Shown piece after piece: positions 6,577 through 11,908 of a stretch of 11,908 nucleotides of DNA (position 1 is the stretch's first letter; every line of letters starts with the position of its first letter). The DNA lies in assembly GCA_012064415.1 (NCBI GenBank), contig SSNU01002954.1:1-11908 (forward strand), read 5' to 3'. The position numbers were made by a program, and so were the translations under genes. The DNA comes from Gyrodactylus bullatarudis. Taxonomy: Eukaryota; Platyhelminthes; Monogenea; Gyrodactylidea; Gyrodactylidae. The notes below the pieces were generated by a model. The model saw only the letters and a program-made list of their open reading frames with translations, ran no database searches and was not told where the DNA came from.

Positions 6577-7259
6577 TCAATTTGAGTTTTGGATATAAAG
6601 TAAGACATATCTATCCTTACTGATAGATAAAATGGATCTACTGTCGCTAGAAAATTGAATATGTCTATCCCACACTCATGATTACGTTGAAATATGACTA
6701 GGTTAGGATATTTAGATGATAGTTTAGATTGACATGTCTTGTCCTGAATGTACCAACGTATATCTATGCATATCATAAGCAGGGAGGAAATTACATCTGT
6801 GGGATGGAGAGGGAGAAGTATAGGGAAAAAAAGATTTTTCATACCTTTGCAAAAACCTAAAATAATACTTTGATTTGATTGGTCGAAATTTGGGGTAGAA
6901 AGGATTTCAAATACTATTGATATTTTTCACAAGTTATCTCACTTTACAGAGCTTTTACCTGTACAGAATAACCTAGTATTACATAATATATAGATTTAAT
7001 TGTGTTATAATTCTGTAATCAGTTCTACAGTAACAAATGTGGAAAGCTCCTTTTTTTCTTACACAAAACTCCTCTCACAAACAAGAAGTAGAAGGTTTAA
7101 AAAGTGATAACTTTATTTTGTCAATATAAATTTCAATGAAAACGGTAATCTTGCAATTTTGTATTCATAAATGAATCAAATTTAAAAAATACTACATTTG
7201 ATTTTTGCATATATTACTAGACCGAATGAACTATTTTGCAAATTAATATCATTTAAAAT
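6577..7259. other. Non-coding stretch (putative intron of block 3)
   Basis: I see only AT-rich sequence without a supported feature. An 89-codon minus-strand frame at 6842-6573 has no recognisable motif and is not called. If the exon pair 6438-6511 and 7602-7832 is real, this stretch and the following one to 7601 are its intron (1,090 bases). Confidence 0.4.
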
Positions 7260-7264
7260 AACCA

Positions 7265-7313
7265 TACAACAACAAGTTTTCAAAGTGAAACCTTTTTTTT
7301 GGCCACCACTATA
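7265..7313 (-). repeat. Possible Tc1/mariner-type terminal repeat remnant
   Basis: On the minus strand the stretch begins TATAGTGGTGGCCAAAAAAA. GTGGTGGCCAAAA next to a TA is typical of Tc1-like transposon ends. No matching opposite end or transposase frame was found at lower positions, so this would be a solo or truncated end. Confidence 0.3.
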
Positions 7314-7601
7314 GTTATAAATATAAACAGACCATCACAGTAAAACAAACAAGGACTGGCGAACCATAAAATAAAAAACTTTCTGTAACTTATTAATACT
7401 ATAACAGAAAAAAATATTTAGAAAAACGAACCATAATGGAAATATATATTATTCCTCATAATGACACTGTTTTATTTGTATAATTATAACGGAAATACTC
7501 ACTCTCAGACAGACCATTTTAGGAGAATACCCCTATGATATAATAATGTTTTTTTAGAAAATTTTGGCATGTATGATTTTAATGGAATAACTTTATTAAA
7601 G
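7314..7601. other. AT-rich non-coding stretch before the block 3 exon
   Basis: CGAACCATAA occurs twice, about 65 bases apart (near 7360 and 7426), and CAGACCAT occurs twice. Nothing else can be supported. Confidence 0.4.
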
Positions 7602-7832
7602 GCACTGTGGATTTGGATTCTAAGTATTTACATTTACATGGCCATGAAAAATTAATATGTGATGATGAATGTAGTAGAATACGAATTTTCAACATACGAA
7701 ATGCAATTCTGGATTCATTCAATCAAAAGAATATTATCCTATTGAATGTTGAAACTGAAAATATTTTAGTTAAACTACATATTTATGGCGAAATATCCCA
7801 TGATCTGTTGACGAGGCTGATGAAAATAACGA
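7602..7832 (+). CDS. Possible exon, repeat-family block 3, second part
   Basis: The acceptor TTATTAAAG ends at 7601 and a consensus GTAAGT begins at 7833. The 231 bases encode 76 full codons including VDLDSKYLHLHGHEKL, IRIFNIRNAILDSF and SHDLLTRLMKIT. It begins with two bases of a codon and ends with one, matching the phase of the exon at 6438-6511 and the layout of the same region in block 1. Right at the donor, block 1 and this exon share GTAAGTTT(G/C)AAAT, so DNA similarity crosses the splice site. The frame stops 18 bases past the donor if unspliced. I do not recognise the protein. Confidence 0.35.
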
Positions 7833-8699
7833 GTAAGTTTCAAATTTAATGTATAGTTCTTTTTATTTGATGTGGGAAAATACCCTATCAACCACCTTAT
7901 ATTGCTAAGAACAGAGATATCAACTATACTGTGATTGAAAAGATAAATAAAAGATTTATCAGATGTTCTAATTTTAAATTGAAAACCACTTTCCTCTGCC
8001 TAAATATGGTAAAAGTCTTACTTCAATGTAGTCAAGCATTTAACCTCTCGGCACTCTTTCGGTAGACCAATATAATTGAAGAAACATAAAAACCAATCAG
8101 ATTTAAGTATCATTTCATATCCAAGATTCAATCATTTTCACAGAAAATTATGTATTATTTTTAGCGTTTTAAGGCATTTTTAATAACCTTAATAATAAAT
8201 TTGATTCGATTCAAAAATTATAATTGAAATAAAGCTTAAAATTAAATTTTTAGTGCTTAAACTTTTTCTTCGAATTCACAAATCTTGGCATAATCGAAAA
8301 AGATCTCATGGGAAAGTAAGGAGGAATTGGAATTTCTTTATAAATGGGTTTAAATGATTCGTCATGTAATATCAATGTTGGTGAACCACATCTGAGTATA
8401 CGACGGATATTTTGTATTTTGCCCCTTAGGTGCTTTTTCGATATTCTATGCTGGTTACCATTAAATTCTCGGTCACAATTCTAAAGAAATTTTGAGGCCC
8501 TATTCATTAGTATCCCTTCATGTGTGCTGCGAGTTTTGGACTAGCCCTTGCCTTCGTAGGAGAATAGACAGCTTTTCCCGTTTTAGTTAGGGTTTACATA
8601 CTTCAAAATGCCTCGAACTTCCAGTCTCGCTCCAGGCTCATATATTGGCGATGTCAGTATTTCAATAACTAGATGTGCCTAAAAAACTATTTTGGAATC
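7833..8699. other. Non-coding stretch, nothing supported
   Basis: There are only short frames. A donor-like GTAAGG near 8315 follows a short open stretch after an AG near 8253, which could be a next exon of block 3, but nothing beyond phase supports it. The part from about 8440 to 8700 has short minus-strand frames next to the gag-like relic that I could not assign. Confidence 0.4.
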
Positions 8700-9082
8700 A
8701 GATTAAGCCCATATAACCAAAAACTGAGCCTAAGGAAATGATCTCAAAATATTTCAAATGACAAAACCATGAGAAGAGAGAATTTTCCTTTAATGAAACT
8801 TCAAAAGTATTGTTTTTAACTTGCTTTACTTCATTAACTTGCGACTTTTTGCATTCACTAACATAATGACCCTTATTTTTGCAATTTCGATACGTTATTT
8901 ACTTCTTAATGTATTCAGAGCTATACTTCCATTTATCACAGATGAAAAAACGGACTCTTCCTCGTCAGCATGGCACTAACCTCAGGCTTTTTCTTCAGCT
9001 TGTTTCGACTTATTGACTCAACTCCATTGTCAATCTTTTTCTCCAGAGCCTCCTGCTGGTTTACAACGGTTTCCAAAGACAT
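8700..9082 (-). pseudogene. Gag-like relic with two tandem CCHC zinc knuckles
   Basis: On the minus strand an ATG at 9082-9080 opens a charged stretch (SLETVVNQQEALEKKID). After one frameshift, 8940-8851 encodes 30 codons spaced exactly like two CX2CX4HX4C knuckles joined by two residues. In knuckle 1 only the first Cys (codon 1) remains: Trp is at codon 4, Glu at 9 and a stop at 14. In knuckle 2 codon 17 is Tyr, but Cys 20, His 25 and Cys 30 are present (CKNKGHYVSEC), followed by KKSQ. CCHC knuckles bind RNA in the nucleocapsid part of LTR-retrotransposon Gag proteins. No protease, RT or LTR was recognised, so the family is undetermined. A cellular CCHC protein pseudogene is the alternative. 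Confidence 0.6.
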
Positions 9083-9302
9083 TTAAATCCATTCAAGTTA
9101 TTCTTAAAACAGGTTCGTGATTTTATAAGCTCCCCTTTTTCTGAGTTATGAGAGCTCCTACATATTTCCAGAACAAATTTTATTTATTCCAATCAATCTT
9201 TATCTCATTTTCAGTAACTTTAGTTACTTTGATCGAACGTTCAACCATAAACATAAGAGTTTATTAAAAATTAAATTAAAGTTCAGAAAAAATCTAGAGA
9301 GA
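9083..9302. other. Non-coding stretch upstream of the gag-like relic
   Basis: No supported feature. A minus-strand frame reaching into 9224-9421 is accounted for by the chance openness of repeat R1. Confidence 0.4.
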
Positions 9303-9425
9303 ATTACGATAGGACTGAGGCAAATCTCACAACTTTCCGTCCGGGTAAAGAGGAATATACCGTATATGCGTGAATATGCAGGGGTATATATGGGCGATAA
9401 TTTATCATTTATTTTTGTCAACGAT
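9303..9425 (+). repeat. Dispersed repeat R1, copy 2
   Basis: This is the direct match to 4776-4875, with about 30 extra bases (around GTGAATATGCAGGGG) in the middle. It ends at TTTTTGTCAAC, as the other copy does. Confidence 0.65.
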
Positions 9426-9446
9426 GTATGAAAATACTAATGACTT

Positions 9447-9520
9447 CAAGCTTGTTTCTTGTCTTGTTTCTATAGTAGCAGCGTGCATTATAAATTTTCT
9501 ATAAAAATTACACATCCTGA
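9447..9520 (+). repeat. Dispersed repeat R2, copy 2
   Basis: It matches the reverse complement of 3850-3925 through TTGTCTTGTTTCTATAG, AGCAGCGTGC and the following AT-rich bases. Confidence 0.6.
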
Positions 9521-9629
9521 GAAACCTTTATACTTCTCTTTTGGAGTTTGGCTCAGGGTATCTCTCTATTTTTTCATAATTGGTATGTGCTGGAAATCTA
9601 TTTTTGTTGAAGTAAGTATAGCCGAGCTT

Positions 9630-9800
9630 CTTCGAAAACATTTGTTTCTGGTGATGAGTTGGAACTCATTATGAGGATATGAAGACAAGACGAATAATTA
9701 GTGATAAAGCTTTTATTTCGTCAGACTCTTACACCGGCTTGTTTTATTTATTAGATAAATTTAAAAAAATTGCATCCTCTTATTAGCTAGTTTGGGAACG
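9630..9800 (-). repeat. PLE terminal (pLTR-like) region, copy Z
   Basis: It shares GCCGAGCTTCTTC, a region around GGAACTCATTATGAGGAT (compare GAACTCATTGCGAGGAT at 3446), TTAGTGATAAAGC, CTTACACCGGCTTG and CCTCTTATTAG with the X and Y regions, in the same order. It sits on the minus strand, opposite to the PLE that begins at about 9890. It is therefore the remains of a different, older unit. Confidence 0.55.
9684..9741 (-). ncRNA. Hammerhead-like motif, copy Z (helix II deleted)
   Basis: The minus strand keeps CTGA, CGAAA, a perfect five-pair helix III (ATAAA with TTTAT around AGC) and the ATC triplet. The bases between CTGA and CGAAA that would form the rest of the core and helix II are missing. 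The outer CAAG/CTTG pairing is present. As written it cannot be an active hammerhead. It does show that C can precede GAAA in this family, where copies X and Y have T. Confidence 0.4.
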
Positions 9801-9914
9801 TTTATGGGGAGGGAGTGGTGTTTCTTTTTGTTAGTGAGCAGTTACGTATTTTGTCTTCTTTTCATGTATGGATCAATTGGTAACTGTCCCCTTTCTCTTC
9901 TCCTCTTCTTGCCA

Positions 9915-10064
9915 GTCCTTAGCTTAGGTCCTAAATTCTGCATTCCTTGTATAAATACAATGGAGGTCGAGACAGATGTTGGATTCGAAATGTTCCTGGA
10001 CCAGACCCAGAAACTACAAGTGAAGTCCGAAGATGCGAGAGACCTATTTACCGTAGTACAGTAA
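9915..10064 (+). pseudogene. PLE copy D, N-terminal segment
   Basis: The frame reads VLSLGPKFCIP, then MEVETDVGFEMFLDQ, and ends at a TAA at 10062-10064. It matches copies A and B. The following segment lies in another frame, so a frameshift occurred between 10040 and 10080. Confidence 0.7.
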
Positions 10065-10078
10065 CAAAAGATGCATGA

Positions 10079-10513
10079 ATCCAATTCAAACAAAAGAAAA
10101 TCGAATTTCCACACATAACCAAGGCCCATTATCAGGCACTCAGAGACTTTAGACTAAACCCCGGTATCCTGCTTTGCAAACTCAAAAGAGAGACAGGAAT
10201 TGCAATAATCCTGAAATCAGACTACATCCTGAAGGGGAAAGAGATACTTTTGAATGGAAAAAGGTTCCGCCCAATAGATCCCATGAAGGCTGAAGAGCGT
10301 AGAGTTGGCTTTGAGAAAGCCATCACCAGGAAAATCGAGGGCCTATTGTCAAAAAATCTCATCGAAACAACGGCAAGCCAACTCAGACCCACCTCCAACG
10401 AAATCAGTAGAACATACCTTCTTCCTAAGGTTCACAAGTTGAGCGAACACGGTTTAAAATACGGGCCAATACTTGACATTTCAGCCCACAACACAAACTG
10501 GTCAAATGGTTAA
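10079..10513 (+). pseudogene. PLE copy D, N-terminal half of the reverse transcriptase
   Basis: The frame is open over about 144 codons. It contains KAHYQALRDFRLNPGILLC, IAIILKSDYILKGKEILLNG and the RT-typical ISRTYLLPKVHK followed by YGPILDIS, corresponding to the fingers and first RT motifs of PLEs. It ends in a frameshift near 10490, after which KWLNEILPPIRN continues in the next frame. Confidence 0.75.
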
Positions 10514-11025
10514 ACGAAATACTCCCTCCAATACGAAATAGATTATGCAGAGATTCAGTGGAAAATTCAATCGAAATTGTTTCAGAATTGAAAAACGAAG
10601 ATTTCAGAAACTCGAAAATGGTATCATTTGATGTATGCTCCCTGTTCACAAAGATCCCATCAAAAGAAACAGTTAAGTTCCTCTGTGACACAATTAAATT
10701 ATTTCCTTCATTATGTAGAATCCCACCTAAAACAGTATTCGAATTGTTGCTCATGACCGTGCAGAATATTGACATCAAATTCCAAGGCTCTTACTACAAA
10801 CAAATAGATGGCGTCGCGATGGGAAGTCCATTGGGTTCACTGCTAGCAGACGTATTCTTGGCCTCCTTCAAATTCAACCAAATAAAAGCGAAAATAGAAA
10901 ACACAAGACTCTACATGAGATTCGTCGACGACACTTTAATGGTCCTTCCAAATGATGCAGACCAGGAGAGAATTCTAGAAGACCTGAACAAAATGCATCA
11001 GAACCTAGCTTCACGCATGAAGTAG
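10504..11025 (+). pseudogene. PLE copy D, reverse transcriptase palm
   Basis: In order: VSFDVCSLFTKIP is RT motif A (first metal Asp), GVAMGSPLGSLLADVFL is motif B, and YMRFVDDTLMVL is motif C with both Asp present. The catalytic residues are thus intact in this copy, unlike copy A. The frame ends at 11023-11025 after LASRMK, where a frameshift moves the protein to EVETENSINLHEV in the next frame. Confidence 0.85.
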
Positions 11026-11240
11026 AAACTGAAAACTCCATCAACTTGCACGAAGTTACAATAACGAAAGAAAATGATATCACCTCCACCAAAGTCTTCC
11101 AGAAGAACAACATCCCGACACAATTCCTTCCGTTCCTAAGCTTCAGTTCTTGCGAAGAGAAGAAAAGCCTCGTAAGCAGCGAATTTCTGAAAATCGAACG
11201 TTTAGTGAGAAAAACAAAGAAGCAGACCAGAAAATCTTGA
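11026..11240 (+). pseudogene. PLE copy D, RT thumb and connector
   Basis: The frame EVETENSINLHEV, FLPFLSFSS and SEFLKIERLV corresponds to the copy A segment with FMPFLSFS and NEFLKNRK. Near 11215 the frame shifts to KNKEADQKILTKLLCKDYP. Confidence 0.7.
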
Positions 11241-11812
11241 CCAAACTTTTATGTAAGGATTACCCAACCGCCTTTATAAAAGCGCACTCAAACCCGAACC
11301 CAAGACCGAAAACAGAGGATGAGACCAAAAATATCTACCTCAAGCTCCCATTCAAAGGCGATACAGCCAAACAAATACTCAACAACAAGCTAGTCCAGCT
11401 ACGAGTCCTCCATAAATTCAGGAAGTAAATTCCGGACAACAACAAGGATCCAACACCATGGTTAGAAAAGAAAGGATTTATTTACATAATCAAATGCAGA
11501 TGTGAATCCCTATACATTGGCAAAACCGTAAGACCCCTTGAAGCTAGAATCAAAGAACGCCTAAGACACGGTAACAAAAGCTCAGTAGTCTAGGAACACC
11601 TGAGGGTGAAAAATCACACTGCTGATGTGAGCAACTTAAGCATTATCTACCAAGCCGACCCGAAAACCAACAGAAGCATCAAAGAGCAAGCCCTAACACA
11701 CGCCGAGGCCCATTTCATAAACAAACTCAAGCCGATTCTTTGCAAACAAAAAATCCTGGCAAACCAACTAGGAATCAAAGGGGCTAAAGTTAAGTTCAGT
11801 TCCCCCTCTTAA
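11215..11812 (+). pseudogene. PLE copy D, linker and GIY-YIG endonuclease
   Basis: In one frame, broken by TAA at 11426-11428 and TAG at 11591-11593, the sequence gives YLKLPFKGDTAKQILNNKL (linker), then GFIYIIKC, then LYIGKTVRPLEARIKERL (GIY-YIG core with both Tyr and the Arg helix), then TADVSNLSIIYQADP and EAHFINKLKPILCKQ (C-terminal part with a candidate catalytic Glu). The two Cys in KCRCES are typical of PLE endonucleases. The protein ends at LGIKGAKVKFSSPS, without the polar tail seen at 5813-6060. Confidence 0.8.
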
Positions 11813-11908
11813 ATAGTTTATTACTCAAAAGTAATCACTCAGACTTTAAAATAATAAATATATGCATAAATTATTATGATTGACTCACTTCTTTACATTT
11901 TTCATCCA
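11813..11908. other. AT-rich flank after PLE copy D
   Basis: This short AT-rich stretch has no clear hammerhead, repeat or gene. It probably includes the 3' untranslated end of the PLE, whose exact boundary I cannot place. Confidence 0.4.

Larger units (their letters stand above)
9890..11812 (+). mobile_element. Penelope-like element copy D, probably 5'-truncated and inactive
   Basis: A plus-strand PLE can be followed from about 9890 (weak) or 9915 (clear, LSLGPKFCIP) to a stop at 11810-11812. The order is N-terminal region, RT, linker, GIY-YIG endonuclease, short tail. The reading frame changes or stops at about 10062, 10490, 11020 and 11215, and in-frame stops occur at 11426-11428 and 11591-11593. 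The region above 9890 is a minus-strand PLE terminal region, and the N-terminal part seen in copy B is not clearly present here. By eye the copy is richer in G and C than its flanks. It lacks the long polar tail of the 5813-6322 fragment. It looks like a separate subfamily inserted more recently than copy A. Confidence 0.85.

Noticed and set aside
6573..6842. Minus-strand open frame of 89 codons
   Set aside because: It has no recognisable motif or repeat partner and no splice or start context. Such a length is expected by chance here.
6438..7832. Resemblance of block 3 to sliding-clamp checkpoint proteins (Hus1, Rad1 or Rad9)
   Set aside because: Only a few short hydrophobic patterns match, and the residues that follow do not fit the family, so no name is given.
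9842..10129. Minus-strand open frame of 95 codons
   Set aside because: It is antisense to the PLE copy D N-terminal block.
10425..10778. Minus-strand open frame of 117 codons
   Set aside because: It is antisense to the copy D reverse transcriptase, which has clear RT motifs on the plus strand.
10874..11113. Minus-strand open frame of 79 codons
   Set aside because: It is antisense to the copy D RT palm and thumb.
1..11908. CRISPR arrays, tRNA or rRNA genes
   Set aside because: No regularly spaced direct repeats and no cloverleaf or rRNA signature were seen.

Overview
The window looks like AT-rich animal, probably invertebrate, nuclear DNA. It has no bacterial gene layout. It holds several decayed Penelope-like retroelements (PLEs), the class that pairs a reverse transcriptase (RT) with a C-terminal GIY-YIG endonuclease. 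It also has long-arm foldback DNA elements and a few exon-like blocks with GT/AG splice sites. I cannot name the species.

Positions 1-3855 form a minus-strand, head-to-tail PLE cluster. Read on the minus strand, it runs: an older PLE tail (3855-3600), a hammerhead-ribozyme-like motif (about 3536-3462), PLE copy A, then the N-terminal part of copy B (420-1). Copy A joins its N-terminal region (3410-3151) directly to late RT motifs (3150-2749), so the middle has been lost. Two foldback elements of about 0.8 kb interrupt it: 1938-2748, whose 230-bp arms are almost identical, and 875-1694, whose arms are more diverged and flanked by TTA.

Positions 3850-8300 are mostly non-coding but carry three weakly similar coding-like blocks on the plus strand: an open frame at 4069-4680, a possible exon ending at 5233, and an exon pair at 6438-6511 plus 7602-7832 whose phases fit each other. 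I do not recognise this family. Between them lie a second hammerhead-like motif (5655-5582) and an intact minus-strand PLE tail (6322-5813) with a polar extension and a basic end.

Positions 8700-9800 carry a minus-strand gag-like relic with two back-to-back, broken CCHC zinc knuckles, two short dispersed repeats, and a third, deleted hammerhead-like motif. Positions 9890-11812 are a plus-strand PLE copy (copy D), apparently truncated at its 5' end. It has recognisable RT and GIY-YIG domains but several frameshifts and stops. By eye it is less AT-rich than its surroundings and seems to belong to a different subfamily.

No complete, intact gene of known function is visible. The most interesting signals are the hammerhead-like motifs tied to PLE junctions, the unidentified duplicated exon family, and the young foldback element nested in a dead PLE.
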